A stretch of DNA of 64,000 nucleotides, taken from the NCBI RefSeq assembly GCF_000425205.1, contig NZ_AULI01000005.1, forward strand, positions 1 to 64,000, written 5' to 3'. Under the pieces are notes generated by a model. The model ran no database searches. It saw only the letters and a list, made by a program, of their open reading frames with translations, and was not told where the DNA came from. Shown piece by piece: positions 16,638-25,516 of the stretch. Numbering within the stretch: the first letter of the stretch is position 1; each line of letters starts with the position of its first letter. Position numbers and translations under genes: made by a program. The DNA is from Pontibacillus halophilus JSM 076056 = DSM 19796 (lineage in GTDB: Bacteria; Bacillota; Bacilli; Bacillales; BH030062).

Positions 16638-17579
16638 ATGAATAATCCAGAAACAGTCGACACAACTTCTCGAGTGATGAATGCATCTGCAAAAGATCAA
16701 GATGTTCGTTCCCTGTGGGCAGACATCTCATCTTTGATTAAGACCGGCATTATTTATTCCAATTTAATGACGGCATTTGCTGGCTTTTGGTTAGCGCTAT
16801 ACTTTGCTGATGCTCCTTTCCTTGCTAATTGGCCGGCATTCGTTCTGTCAATGGCAGGAACCGCTTTCATTATCGCGGGTGGTTGTATCATAAATAACTA
16901 TTACGATCGTGACATTGATCAAATTATGTCACGAACAAAACAGCGTCCGACCGTAACCGGAACGATGTCATTGCAGACCATCTTGGTTATGGGAATTATC
17001 GTTTCTATAATTGGAGTAATCTTATTGTCCTTTACCACATGGACAGCTACTGCAATCGGAATCTTTGGTTGGTTTGCCTATGTTGTTCTTTATACAATGT
17101 GGTCGAAACGACGCTATACGCTGAATACTGCAATTGGTAGTTTATCTGGTGCTGTGCCTCCTTTAATTGGTTGGGCAGCAATAGACCCTAACTTGCACTT
17201 TGTTGCTTGGGTACTATTCTTAATTATGTTTATTTGGCAGACGCCGCACTTCTTAGCACTTGCTATGAAGAAAACCGATGAATATGGCAAAGCAGGTATT
17301 CCAATGTTGCCAGTTGTTCATGGGTTTAACATGACTAAGCGTCAAATTATAATTTATGTTGCATGTTTATTACCACTACCATTTTATCTTGCATCGTTAG
17401 GAACGATTTTCACAACGATTGCCATTATCATAACTGTAGGCTGGTTTGTATTAGGGGTTGCCGGCTTCTTTATGAAGAATGATTTAAAATGGGCTTCACT
17501 TATGTTTGTCTATTCTCTCAATTATTTGACCATCATGTTTGTAGGGATGGTTGTGGCGACACTGCCGCCTTTATTCTAA
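16638..17579 (+). CDS. ctaB: Protoheme IX farnesyltransferase (heme O synthase) CtaB
   Basis: A 313-residue UbiA-superfamily prenyltransferase with about nine transmembrane helices that farnesylates heme B to heme O. The first Asp-rich motif NNYYDRDIDQIMSRTKQRP is near residue 87-105. The second conserved loop MWSKRRYTLNTAIGSLSGAVPPLIGW is near residue 155-180, and the WQTPHFLALA segment follows. The ribosome binding site (AAGGAGGAAGG) is about 12 nt from the ATG, longer than normal, but no better in-frame start exists. First gene of ctaBCDEF. Confidence 0.96.
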   Translation: MNNPETVDTTSRVMNASAKDQDVRSLWADISSLIKTGIIYSNLMTAFAGFWLALYFADAPFLANWPAFVLSMAGTAFIIAGGCIINNYYDRDIDQIMSRTKQRPTVTGTMSLQTILVMGIIVSIIGVILLSFTTWTATAIGIFGWFAYVVLYTMWSKRRYTLNTAIGSLSGAVPPLIGWAAIDPNLHFVAWVLFLIMFIWQTPHFLALAMKKTDEYGKAGIPMLPVVHGFNMTKRQIIIYVACLLPLPFYLASLGTIFTTIAIIITVGWFVLGVAGFFMKNDLKWASLMFVYSLNYLTIMFVGMVVATLPPLF

Positions 17580-17655
17580 TTGGAACGTAGGGACCCATAT
17601 CCTGGGTTCCTAGTTCTTATATAAACTACAACGTTTGAGAAAGAGAGGTATTTAG

Positions 17656-18750
17656 ATGAAGGGATGGATGGGAAAATCACGGATTTTGTTTTCACTAACC
17701 TTGCTTATGCTAGTGTTAAGCGGCTGTGGGAAAACGAATCTAACGGCTCTTGATCCTAAGGGGGAAGGCGCTGAGTCTATTTATGACCTCATGATGTTAA
17801 GCGTTATCATTATGACTGGAGTCGGAATTGTCGTTCTCGTGATTTACACGTTTGTGCTTATACGGTATCGCCGTAGAGAAGGGCATGAGGATTATGTGCC
17901 TAAGCAAACGGAAGGTAACAAGTTTTTAGAGATTTTATGGACTGTAATCCCGATTTTGCTACTTGTTGTATTGGCGATTCCAACTGTGCAGAAAACATTT
18001 ATGTTAGCCGACACAACACCTTCTGCTGAAGATGAGAAGGATGCAATTAAAATTGAGGTAAGCGGTCAGCTGTACTGGTGGCATTATACTTATAATGGTC
18101 AGGAAATTCAGGCAAGTCAAGATTTATACATTCCGACCGGTGAACGAGTATACTTAAATCTTAAATCTCAAGATGTTATTCACTCTTTCTGGGTTCCATC
18201 ACTAGCAGGGAAAATGGATACAAACCCAGGTGAGAACGAAAACGAAATGTTCATTCAAGCATATGAAGAGGGCGTTTACTACGGTAAATGTACAGAATTT
18301 TGTGGACCTTCACACTCTATTATGGACTTCAAGATTGTAGCTGTAAGTCCTGAAGAGTTCGACCAATGGGTGAGCGATATGCAGAATGTAAATGCAGATG
18401 CTACTCCAGAATCTGCTTCTGCTCAAGAAGGTAAGGAACTCTTCAAACAGCAAGCATGTATAGGTTGCCACGCAATCGGATCGTACCCTAACTCTAATGT
18501 AGGTCCGAACTTAACAAACTTCGGCGATCGCGTCGAAATTGCTGGTGTTCTCGATAATGATAAAGAAAGTCTTGTCGATTGGTTGCAGGACCCTGAGAAA
18601 TATAAGCCTGGCAACTTGATGACAGGGAAATATGGAGACACCGAGTCTGCGAAGCCGTTAACGGATGAAGAAGCTAGCAAAATTGCAGACTATCTTCTTC
18701 AGTTAAAACCGTCTGAAGTTTCACCTGAATCTGCCGAGGCAGACGAATAG
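17656..18750 (+). CDS. ctaC: Cytochrome caa3 oxidase subunit II CtaC
   Basis: A 364-residue lipoprotein subunit. Signal peptide with lipobox LSGC (Cys at about residue 24), two transmembrane helices (about 44-67 and 92-110), a cupredoxin domain with the CuA site (HSFWVP, then YGKCTEFCGPSHSIM), and a fused C-terminal cytochrome c domain with the heme c motif CIGCH at about residue 268 and axial Met in NLMTGKYG. The cytochrome c fusion defines the caa3 type, which accepts electrons directly from cytochrome c. Spaced 76 bp after ctaB. Confidence 0.96.
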   Translation: MKGWMGKSRILFSLTLLMLVLSGCGKTNLTALDPKGEGAESIYDLMMLSVIIMTGVGIVVLVIYTFVLIRYRRREGHEDYVPKQTEGNKFLEILWTVIPILLLVVLAIPTVQKTFMLADTTPSAEDEKDAIKIEVSGQLYWWHYTYNGQEIQASQDLYIPTGERVYLNLKSQDVIHSFWVPSLAGKMDTNPGENENEMFIQAYEEGVYYGKCTEFCGPSHSIMDFKIVAVSPEEFDQWVSDMQNVNADATPESASAQEGKELFKQQACIGCHAIGSYPNSNVGPNLTNFGDRVEIAGVLDNDKESLVDWLQDPEKYKPGNLMTGKYGDTESAKPLTDEEASKIADYLLQLKPSEVSPESAEADE

Positions 18751-18769
18751 AGAAAAGGGAGGTCTTAGC

Positions 18770-20629
18770 GTGAGTACAGCCTATGCTGAAAAAAGCGGCT
18801 TTGGTGCAACTCTTTGGGACTACCTTACAACCGTAGACCATAAGAAGATTGCCATACTTTATTTAATTGGAGGAGGATTTTTCTTCCTTCTTGGTGGTTT
18901 AGAAGCGTTAATTATTCGAGCGCAATTACTATTTCCAGACAATGAATTAATCCAGGCAGGTACGTACAACCAAATCTTTACGATGCATGGTACGACGATG
19001 ATATTCCTGGCTGCGATGCCTTTAATCTTTGCTTTAATGAACGCAATTGTCCCGCTACAAATTGGTGCACGAGATGTTGCGTTCCCGTTCTTGAATTCAC
19101 TCGGTTTCTGGCTGTTTTTGTTTGGTGGTGTGCTTCTTAACTGCTCGTGGTTCCTTGGTGGAGCCCCAGATGCAGGTTGGACAGCATATGCCCCGTTATC
19201 CACGACCGCAGAAGGTCATGGGGTAGATTTTTATGCCCTTGGCTTACAAATTTCGGGAGCAGGTACACTTATTGCCGGAATTAACTTTTTAGTTACAATT
19301 GTAAATATGCGTGCTCCAGGTATGACTTACATGAGGATGCCATTATTCACTTGGACATCATTTGTAACAAGTGTGTTAATCTTATTTGCGTTCCCTGCCT
19401 TAACGGTAGGTTTGTTCCTTATGATGTTCGATCGATTGTTTGGGGCAAATTTCTTTGACCCGGCGATGGGTGGTAACCACATAATTTGGGAGCATTTGTT
19501 CTGGATTTTTGGTCACCCAGAAGTATACATTCTTGTACTACCAATCTTCGGTTTGTTTAGTGATATTATTTCCACATTTTCTAAGAAACGTTTGTTCGGA
19601 TATTCTGCGATGGTCTTCGCGGTTGTCCTAATTGGCTTCTTAGGTTTCATGGTTTGGGCACACCATATGTTTACAACTGGTTTAGGTCCAATTGCCAACT
19701 CCATCTTCGCAATTGCTACGATGGCAATCGCAGTACCAACTGGGATTAAAATCTTTAACTGGCTGTTTACGATGTGGGGCGGAAGTATTCACATGACGAC
19801 CGCTATGCTTTGGGCTGTTGCCTTTATTCCATCCTTTACACTAGGTGGATTTGGTGGGGTAATGCTTGCTGCAGCTGCTGCGGACTATCAGTATCATGAT
19901 ACGTATTTCGTTGTTGCGCACTTCCACTACGTAATTGTCGGTGGGGTAGTGTTCGGTGTATTTGCAGGCCTTCATTATTGGTGGCCTAAGATGTTTGGTA
20001 AAGTGTTAAATGAAAAGCTAGGGAAGTGGGCGTTCTGGCCGTTCTTCTTTGGATTCCATTTAACGTTCTTTATCCAACACTTCCTAGGCTTGATGGGAAT
20101 GCCTCGTCGTTACTGGAAGTTCCAACCGGACCAAGGGCTTGAACTTGGAAACATTGTGAGCTCATCCGGAGCAGTACTGATGACGATTGGAGCGGTCATC
20201 TTCCTAATTAACGTTGTGTATACATCAATTAAAGGTGAGGATGCTGGGGCAGACCCGTGGGATGGTCGAACGCTTGAATGGGCAATTCCATCGCCGCCAC
20301 CATTCTATAACTTTAAGCAAACTCCACTCATTCGTGGTTTAGATCCACTGTTCATTGAAAAGCAGCAAGGGAATGGAAAGATGACCCCTGCTGAACCGCT
20401 TGGTGACATTCACATGCCGAACAATTCCATTGTTCCATTCATTATGTCATTTGGATTGTTTGTTGCAGGATTTGGTTTGATCTACCAAGTTGATGATGCC
20501 ACTTGGCTTTGGGCTGTCGGGATTGGGCTTGCCATTACGCTATTCAGCATGCTTTTCCGTTCTGTTAAGGATGACTTAGGCTATCACATCCATAAAGAGG
20601 ACTTAGAAGAGGAGGCTGATGCAGAATGA
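18770..20629 (+). CDS. ctaD: Cytochrome caa3 oxidase subunit I CtaD
   Basis: A 619-residue heme-copper oxidase catalytic subunit with 12 or more helices. FTMHGTTMIF carries a low-spin heme ligand His. HPEVYILVLP carries the CuB His and the cross-linked Tyr. HHMFT and HDTYFVVAHFHYV carry the remaining CuB and heme ligands. It reduces O2 to water and pumps protons. The GTG start at 18770 has GGGAGG upstream, 19 bp after ctaC. The stop overlaps the ctaE start (ATGA). Confidence 0.97.
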   Translation: MSTAYAEKSGFGATLWDYLTTVDHKKIAILYLIGGGFFFLLGGLEALIIRAQLLFPDNELIQAGTYNQIFTMHGTTMIFLAAMPLIFALMNAIVPLQIGARDVAFPFLNSLGFWLFLFGGVLLNCSWFLGGAPDAGWTAYAPLSTTAEGHGVDFYALGLQISGAGTLIAGINFLVTIVNMRAPGMTYMRMPLFTWTSFVTSVLILFAFPALTVGLFLMMFDRLFGANFFDPAMGGNHIIWEHLFWIFGHPEVYILVLPIFGLFSDIISTFSKKRLFGYSAMVFAVVLIGFLGFMVWAHHMFTTGLGPIANSIFAIATMAIAVPTGIKIFNWLFTMWGGSIHMTTAMLWAVAFIPSFTLGGFGGVMLAAAAADYQYHDTYFVVAHFHYVIVGGVVFGVFAGLHYWWPKMFGKVLNEKLGKWAFWPFFFGFHLTFFIQHFLGLMGMPRRYWKFQPDQGLELGNIVSSSGAVLMTIGAVIFLINVVYTSIKGEDAGADPWDGRTLEWAIPSPPPFYNFKQTPLIRGLDPLFIEKQQGNGKMTPAEPLGDIHMPNNSIVPFIMSFGLFVAGFGLIYQVDDATWLWAVGIGLAITLFSMLFRSVKDDLGYHIHKEDLEEEADAE

Positions 20630-21255
20630 GCGACCAACAATTAGAGCGTTTAACACCTGAAACGATGCCCCGTGACCCAGAGAAGGCCACATTGGAAGGA
20701 AAGAATAAATTTCTTGGGTTCTGGTTCTTCTTAGGCGGAGAGACCGTACTATTTGCAAGCTTGTTCGGTACGTATCTCGCTTTAAACAATTCACCTGCGG
20801 GGGGACCTACAGCTGATGAATTGTTTGGGCTTGAACTCGTCTTCATTATGACGATGTTGCTGTTAACAAGTTCCCTTACGAGTGTGTATGCCATTTATCA
20901 TATGAAGAACTTGGATTATGGAAAGATGCAGACGTGGATGTGGATTACCGTATTACTCGGTTTCGCGTTCCTTGGCTGTGAGATCTATGAATTCTATGAG
21001 TATGTTCATCATGATGGATTTGGCTTCACGACTTCTGCATTCAGTTCTGCCTTCTACACATTAGTCGGTTTCCACGGAGCTCACGTCACGTTTGGTTTGT
21101 TATGGATTGTCGCACTTCTCTTGAGAAACGCTAAGAGAGGGCTGAACTTGTATAACGCACCGAAGTTTTATGTGGCGAGTTTATACTGGCACTTCATTGA
21201 TGTTGTGTGGGTATTCATCTTTACCGTCGTTTATCTTATGGGAAAGGTGGGCTAA
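20626..21255 (+). CDS. ctaE: Cytochrome caa3 oxidase subunit III CtaE
   Basis: A 209-residue subunit III with about five transmembrane helices: the start of the first at FWFFLGGETVLFASLF, then VGFHGAHVTFGL and a C-terminal YWHFIDVVWVFIF. This core subunit stabilises the proton-pumping activity of subunit I. It starts in an ATGA overlap with ctaD, indicating translational coupling. Confidence 0.96.
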   Translation: MSDQQLERLTPETMPRDPEKATLEGKNKFLGFWFFLGGETVLFASLFGTYLALNNSPAGGPTADELFGLELVFIMTMLLLTSSLTSVYAIYHMKNLDYGKMQTWMWITVLLGFAFLGCEIYEFYEYVHHDGFGFTTSAFSSAFYTLVGFHGAHVTFGLLWIVALLLRNAKRGLNLYNAPKFYVASLYWHFIDVVWVFIFTVVYLMGKVG

Positions 21256-21258
21256 TCA

Positions 21259-21585
21259 TTGGCAGACAATATCGAGAACAATCCGACCAACTTAGACTTC
21301 TATAAGAAGAAGAATAAAGAAGAGATGAAGTACCAAGTTGTAACGTTCGCTTTGATGATTTTCTTTACACTAGTCGCTTTCTCTATGGTAGCCTTTGGAG
21401 ATTTCGGTACACAGTTCGTCATCCCAGTAATCTTGTTGCTTGCTGGAGTACAAGTAGCGTTTCAGCTCTATTACTTTATGCACATGAGTCATAAAGGACA
21501 TGGTATGCCAGCGTTGATGTTATGGTCAGGAGTTTTCGTAGCGGTATTAACGATTGCTGCGATGGTGACCATTGTATGGTGGTAA
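21259..21585 (+). CDS. ctaF: Cytochrome caa3 oxidase subunit IV CtaF
   Basis: A 108-residue small membrane protein with three hydrophobic helices and a charged N-terminus (DFYKKKNKEEMKYQ), typical of the COX4-type subunit of Bacillus caa3 oxidase. It contains VQVAFQLYYFMHMSHK. Start TTG 21259 with AAAGGTGGG about 8 nt upstream, 3 bp after the ctaE stop. Last gene of the operon before a strong terminator. Confidence 0.94.
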   Translation: MADNIENNPTNLDFYKKKNKEEMKYQVVTFALMIFFTLVAFSMVAFGDFGTQFVIPVILLLAGVQVAFQLYYFMHMSHKGHGMPALMLWSGVFVAVLTIAAMVTIVWW

Positions 21586-21591
21586 GTGGGG

Positions 21592-21624
21592 AAAGGGCGA
21601 AGAGTAATCTTCGCCCTTTTTTTC
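21592..21624 (+). terminator. Terminator of the ctaBCDEF operon
   Basis: A perfect 12-bp stem AAAGGGCGAAGA / TCTTCGCCCTTT, loop GTAA, T-run. Confidence 0.93.
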
Positions 21625-21719
21625 AACTTTCACAATATAGTAAGAAAACACTGACAGTTTCATTCAATTTCCAGTTAAAATAGTAGATAGAACATCTTAG
21701 AACGGATGGAGTGAGTCAA

Positions 21720-22607
21720 ATGTGGTTGGAATTGCAAATATTTGGTTTGCGAGCGTTGTGGAGCCCATACTATGCGTTGTTCGTAGTGGCATTGGCAATC
21801 GCTTATTATTTAGTAACGGTTCATTTCCGGACACGTTTCGGTGGGGAGGAAAAGCCAAGCGGGAAGCAACTGGGTATGTTTTATTCGGGGTTACTGTTGC
21901 TCTATATCGTAAAGGGATCTCCGCTCGATTTATTGGGACACATTATGTTTACGGCACATATGGGCCAAATGGCGCTCTATTACTTGGTCTTTCCAATCTT
22001 GATTATTAGAGGGATTCCAAAATGGATTTGGCGTAAGCTGTTTCAACAGTCATGGCTTAAAGGGCCGTTACGAATCATGACGAAACCACTCGTTGCGTTA
22101 TTGCTATTTAATGGACTCTTTTCAATCTATCATATACCTCTTGTCTTTGATTTCACAAAGACAAGCGAAACCGCGCATGCAATTGTGACAACTGTTATCT
22201 TATTTACAGCCTTTTGTATGTGGTGGAGCGTATTCGCGCCGATTGAAGAAGAGGAACGGTTGTCTCCTTTACTTAAGATTGGATACATCTTTGCTAATGG
22301 GATATTAATTACACCAGCTTGTGGTCTTATTATCTTTGCTGAATCACCGATTTACGCAACGTACTCAAGTACAGGTGCGTGGGTGCAGGCATTAAGCTTA
22401 TGTGTTCCAAGTGGTGTATTAGATGGCCTGACACTCTCAGGACCTGAGTTATTCTCATCCATAAGCTTGCTTCATGACCAGCAGCTAGGGGGGATTGTCA
22501 TGAAGATTACTCAGGAGATTGTATTTGCTATTATTATTGCGGTCGTATTCTTCGCCTGGTTCTCTAAAGAAAATGACACGATTGATCCATTGCCTGAACA
22601 AGCGTAA
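21720..22607 (+). CDS. ctaG: Cytochrome c oxidase assembly factor CtaG
   Basis: A 295-residue polytopic membrane protein (about seven helices) of the Caa3_CtaG family, needed for formation of active caa3 oxidase, probably by copper delivery. Features are the LQIFGLRALWSPYY start, HIMFTAHMGQMALYYLVFPILI with His/Met residues in a helix, and MWWSVFAPI. This family is not homologous to Cox11-type CtaG. ATG 21720 is preferred over GTG 21711 because GGAGTG lies at a proper distance only from the ATG. Separate transcription from ctaF is likely because of the terminator between them. Confidence 0.93.
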   Translation: MWLELQIFGLRALWSPYYALFVVALAIAYYLVTVHFRTRFGGEEKPSGKQLGMFYSGLLLLYIVKGSPLDLLGHIMFTAHMGQMALYYLVFPILIIRGIPKWIWRKLFQQSWLKGPLRIMTKPLVALLLFNGLFSIYHIPLVFDFTKTSETAHAIVTTVILFTAFCMWWSVFAPIEEEERLSPLLKIGYIFANGILITPACGLIIFAESPIYATYSSTGAWVQALSLCVPSGVLDGLTLSGPELFSSISLLHDQQLGGIVMKITQEIVFAIIIAVVFFAWFSKENDTIDPLPEQA

Positions 22608-22667
22608 CCGATCATATCTTAATACAATTCATACATGAGATACAGACAAGGGAAAGAGGGAGAGGGA

Positions 22668-23123
22668 ATGCCGGTTTTACCAACGATTAGCACATTTTTT
22701 ATTGTACTTAGTGCAGTTTTAATTGCCATTGGATGGGTGCTTATTGCGAAGAGGAAATTAGAAGCACATAAGCGGATGATGGTCGCAGCGGCTATTAGCG
22801 CTTTAACGTTTTTTATCATCTATATGTCTAGAACCATTTTTGTAGGGAATACGAGCTTTGGTGGGCCTGAGGAGATTAAGGTCTACTATACAAGCTTTTT
22901 AATATTTCATATCGTGTTAGCGACAGTGGGTGGTGTGTTTGGGTTAGTGACGCTATGGCTTGCGTACAAGGCGAATATCCAACGCCACCGTAAATGGGGG
23001 CCTGTAACGTCTATAACTTGGTTCTTTACAGCGATTACGGGTGTAGCCGTTTATCTGTTGCTGTATGTTGTCTATGATGGCGGTGATACAACAAGCATGA
23101 TAAAGGCCATCTTAGGAACTTAA
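22668..23123 (+). CDS. DUF420 membrane protein (YozB-like)
   Basis: A 151-residue protein with four hydrophobic helices, starting MPVLPTISTFFIVLSAVLI. It has AHKRMMVAAAISALTFFIIY and a His-containing HIVLATVGGVFGL segment typical of DUF420 (YozB) proteins, which often sit beside ctaG and are presumed to help cytochrome oxidase biogenesis (inference). ATG 22668 has GAGGG 7 nt upstream; the ATG at 22635 has none. It lies 60 bp after ctaG and ends in a terminator. Confidence 0.85.
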   Translation: MPVLPTISTFFIVLSAVLIAIGWVLIAKRKLEAHKRMMVAAAISALTFFIIYMSRTIFVGNTSFGGPEEIKVYYTSFLIFHIVLATVGGVFGLVTLWLAYKANIQRHRKWGPVTSITWFFTAITGVAVYLLLYVVYDGGDTTSMIKAILGT

Positions 23124-23134
23124 TATCTATTCTT

Positions 23135-23167
23135 GCCTTACTTTCAATAGAAAAGTAAGGCTTTTTT
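23135..23167 (+). terminator. Terminator after the DUF420 gene
   Basis: A perfect 10-bp stem GCCTTACTTT / AAAGTAAGGC then six T. Confidence 0.9.
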
Positions 23168-23278
23168 AATGAATACGTAGATTTAGCGTTTATTGTGAAT
23201 GAATATGAGGAAATAGAACAAAGATATTATGAATCTATACATAGCATCAATTTACGAACCAAGAAGGGTGTGAATCAG

Positions 23279-23794
23279 TTGGACCTAGAGACCCCACGTT
23301 TGATTCTGTTCCCATTAAGCTTAGAGCAAGCTCAAAGCTTAATGACTGAAACCAATCAATATCCAAAATGGCTCAACGTCCCATTTGATAGTTTGTGGCC
23401 TCATGATGGGCTGAAGGCTTTGTTGCCAATCTATGCCGAGAACATAGAAACAGACGATTCCCATTACGGTTTTGGCCCATGGGTAGCTGTAGATAAGCAT
23501 AAAGAAGTGGTTGTAGGTGACGTTCAATTTAAAGGAAAGCCGATACATGGTGAGGTGGAAATTGGATATTTCGTTTCCAATATTCATAGGAACCAAGGTT
23601 ATGCGAAGGAAGCAGTCGAAGCCATTATTCAATGGGCATTTCAGCACGAATCGATCCATCACGTACGTGCTGTTTGCGACGCGAATAATGTTCCGTCTTG
23701 TCGAGTGTTGGAAGCGTGTGGCTTTAAGCGACTTGGTGAGGATAATGGAATTATTCACTTTAAAACGACTAAACAACGAAACCACGCGATATAG
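23279..23794 (+). CDS. GNAT-family N-acetyltransferase (RimJ/RimL type)
   Basis: A 171-residue GNAT protein. LETPRLILFPLSLEQA at the start, EIGYFVSNIHRNQGYAKEA with the acetyl-CoA pyrophosphate-binding loop, and VRAVCDANNVPSCRVLEACGFKRLG at the end are typical of the RimJ/RimL subfamily that acetylates N-terminal residues or small amines. The target is unknown. TTG 23279 is the likely start: GAAGGG lies 8 nt before it and the family usually begins right there. Upstream in-frame codons back to 23195 look non-coding. Confidence 0.85.
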   Translation: MDLETPRLILFPLSLEQAQSLMTETNQYPKWLNVPFDSLWPHDGLKALLPIYAENIETDDSHYGFGPWVAVDKHKEVVVGDVQFKGKPIHGEVEIGYFVSNIHRNQGYAKEAVEAIIQWAFQHESIHHVRAVCDANNVPSCRVLEACGFKRLGEDNGIIHFKTTKQRNHAI

Positions 23795-23828
23795 AAAAAA
23801 GGAGCAGGCCATTGGCTGCTCCTTTTTT
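23795..23828. terminator. Bidirectional terminator between the GNAT and AI-2E genes
   Basis: AAAAAAGGAGCAGGCC against GGCTGCTCCTTTTTT (one bulge), loop ATT, between convergent genes. Confidence 0.88.
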
Positions 23829-24887
23829 CTATATTTTGAAGTTTGTCTTGATGATTCCTGCTTCTTTCGCTGAGTTGAATGCAATAACAACGAGTGGGCC
23901 AACAAAGAATCCAAGGAAACCAATCAGTTGTAAGCCAATATACATGGCGATCAACGTGGCGAGAGGCGATAACCCTATATGTCTTCCCATTACTTTCGGC
24001 TCAACAGTTCTACGAATTGCAAGAAGAAGGATGGCGAGGATGGCAAGTTCTGTACCCATCGTAAATTCACCGATAATCAACATGTATAACGCCCATGGTC
24101 CTAAGATTGCAATAGAACCAATGATAGGGATGAAATCTATAATCCAGATGATAAATGACATAAGCAACGCTACGTTTGGAGAAATGAAGAGTAGCCCAAT
24201 CAACGTAACGATGAAGATGACGATGCTGACTAGAAATTGTGCTTTCAAGAATCCGAAGACTACGTACGAAAGTCGGTTACTCATGAACTTTACTTTCTCT
24301 GCAGTCTGGTCTGTCATATGGTCAAAGGCCATTTTCTTGAGCCTTGGCATCTCGAGCATAAATAAGAATAATGCAATTAAGTAAACAATTAAACTTACGA
24401 GTAGCTCGGGTATGCTTGCTGCAACAGAAGCTAGATTTTCAATTGTTTCATTACTAGCTACAGTTTCTCTTAAGCTTTGAAGATTCTGGCCAACACCTGA
24501 CTCTAGCTCTGATACGAAGGGTTCAGGCAGCCCTTCTGTAAATCTGTCGTACGTACTCTTTTGTTCATTGAAGTAATTCTCAAGCTGTCTTATGTAAGAA
24601 GGTATATTCTCAACAAATTGAATGGTCTCTGTCACCACTCGAGTGACAACATAGGTTCCTACGATTCCAAGAATAATTAAGAACGAAATATATACGGTAA
24701 TCACGGATAGTCTTCGCTTTAATTTAAACCTGTACTGTAAAAGCCGAACACCTGGTCCAAGAAAGAGAGCGGTAATGAACGCAATGATTAAAGGAACGGA
24801 TACAGGAAGAATAAAGTAAGCGGCTATGACGGTTACGATACTGAGAAATAGAAGGATCCACTGGCGTTTTGTTATTTTTCGCAACAA
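23829..24887 (-). CDS. AI-2E family permease (YtvI-like)
   Basis: A 352-residue membrane protein with about eight helices. Two N-terminal helices are followed by a large soluble segment (about 60-150, IPSYIRQLENYFNEQK) and the C-terminal bundle containing WIIDFIPIIGSIAILGPW and the RRTVEPKVMGRHIGLSPLATLIAMYIGLQLIG region, both hallmarks of the AI-2E/UPF0118 family. Bacillus has several paralogues (YtvI, YdbI, YubA, YueF, YrrI) with roles ranging from sporulation to Na+/H+ antiport; I cannot decide which applies. The start is TTG 24887 or 24884, 13-16 nt after AAAGGAG, which is a long spacing. Confidence 0.85.
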   Translation of the reverse strand: MLRKITKRQWILLFLSIVTVIAAYFILPVSVPLIIAFITALFLGPGVRLLQYRFKLKRRLSVITVYISFLIILGIVGTYVVTRVVTETIQFVENIPSYIRQLENYFNEQKSTYDRFTEGLPEPFVSELESGVGQNLQSLRETVASNETIENLASVAASIPELLVSLIVYLIALFLFMLEMPRLKKMAFDHMTDQTAEKVKFMSNRLSYVVFGFLKAQFLVSIVIFIVTLIGLLFISPNVALLMSFIIWIIDFIPIIGSIAILGPWALYMLIIGEFTMGTELAILAILLLAIRRTVEPKVMGRHIGLSPLATLIAMYIGLQLIGFLGFFVGPLVVIAFNSAKEAGIIKTNFKI

Positions 24888-25035
24888 TTTGGGTCAAAAA
24901 GCTCCTTTCGAAACAACACTGTTAATGAAAATATAGCATGAATTGCACTCGTTTGCACTCTTAACGTTTAGAACTTAAATCATTTTGTATGAATTACTTA
25001 AAGAGGACATATGGTTGAAGAAAGGGGGGAATTTC

Positions 25036-25482
25036 GTGTGGCAGGAGTTTAAGGCGTTCGCTGTGAGAGACAATGCCTTCGAACTAGCCGTTGCGGTGGT
25101 TATTGGGACTGCCTTCGGAAAGATTGTAACTTCACTTGTAGACGATATCATCATGCCGATTGTAGGGGTAGTAGCAGGAGGCATTCATTTAGATACATTA
25201 GCCTTATCTTACCGTGGAGTTGATATTGTATACGGGTCTTTTCTTCAGGCGATGTTAGATTTCTTCATCATTGCGTTCTCCATTTTTCTTTTCTTTAAGG
25301 TTATCTTCACGCTAAGGGGGAAGGATTCGACTTTAACGCTTAAGAAACGAACAACGGAGGAGTTGCTTAAGGATATTCGTGATTTAATGCAGGAACAAAA
25401 TGAAGGATTAATTCATCGTAGGGAGAAGCCACGTGTACAAGCTCCACGCATTTCAATTCAGGACAAGTCTAAGAAAAGGTGA
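25036..25482 (+). CDS. mscL: Large-conductance mechanosensitive channel MscL
   Basis: A 148-residue channel subunit. The N-terminal helix FKAFAVRDNAFELAVAVVIG is followed by TM1 with AFGKIVTSLVDDIIMPIVG, a periplasmic-side loop, TM2 (LDFFIIAFSIFLFFKVIF) and a cytoplasmic helix. It opens as a homopentamer when membrane tension rises at hypo-osmotic shock. GTG 25036 is the start: AAAGGGGGG lies 6 nt upstream and the family begins with WQEFKAFA. The tail of about 50 residues after TM2 is basic (RREKPRVQAPR...) and longer than in E. coli. Confidence 0.95.
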   Translation: MWQEFKAFAVRDNAFELAVAVVIGTAFGKIVTSLVDDIIMPIVGVVAGGIHLDTLALSYRGVDIVYGSFLQAMLDFFIIAFSIFLFFKVIFTLRGKDSTLTLKKRTTEELLKDIRDLMQEQNEGLIHRREKPRVQAPRISIQDKSKKR

Positions 25483-25483
25483 A

Positions 25484-25507
25484 CGGGGATGGCATTATCC
25501 ATCCCCG
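25484..25507. terminator. Hairpin between mscL and yugN
   Basis: GGGGATGG / CCATCCCC, 8 bp, loop CATTAT. No clear T-run on the plus strand, so terminator function is uncertain; it lies between convergent genes. Confidence 0.45.
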
Positions 25508-25516
25508 TACTGGTTA

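Noticed and set aside
17591-17613. Hairpin between ctaB and ctaC
   Set aside because: GGGACCC/GGGTTCC has no T-run, so I do not call it a terminator; ctaB-ctaC readthrough is likely.
18859-19203. 114-codon minus-strand ORF
   Set aside because: Lies wholly inside ctaD on the opposite strand; no ribosome binding site and low-complexity translation; a shadow of a conserved gene.
21767-21773. CATACTA sigma-G-like -10 match
   Set aside because: Inside the ctaG coding sequence, with no -35 and no sporulation gene downstream.
23195-23278. N-terminal extension of the GNAT gene
   Set aside because: No ribosome binding site at 23195, while GAAGGG sits 8 nt before TTG 23279 at the expected family start.
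23812-24384. 190-codon plus-strand ORF
   Set aside because: Antisense to the AI-2E family permease, whose translation has clear family motifs; the plus-strand translation does not.
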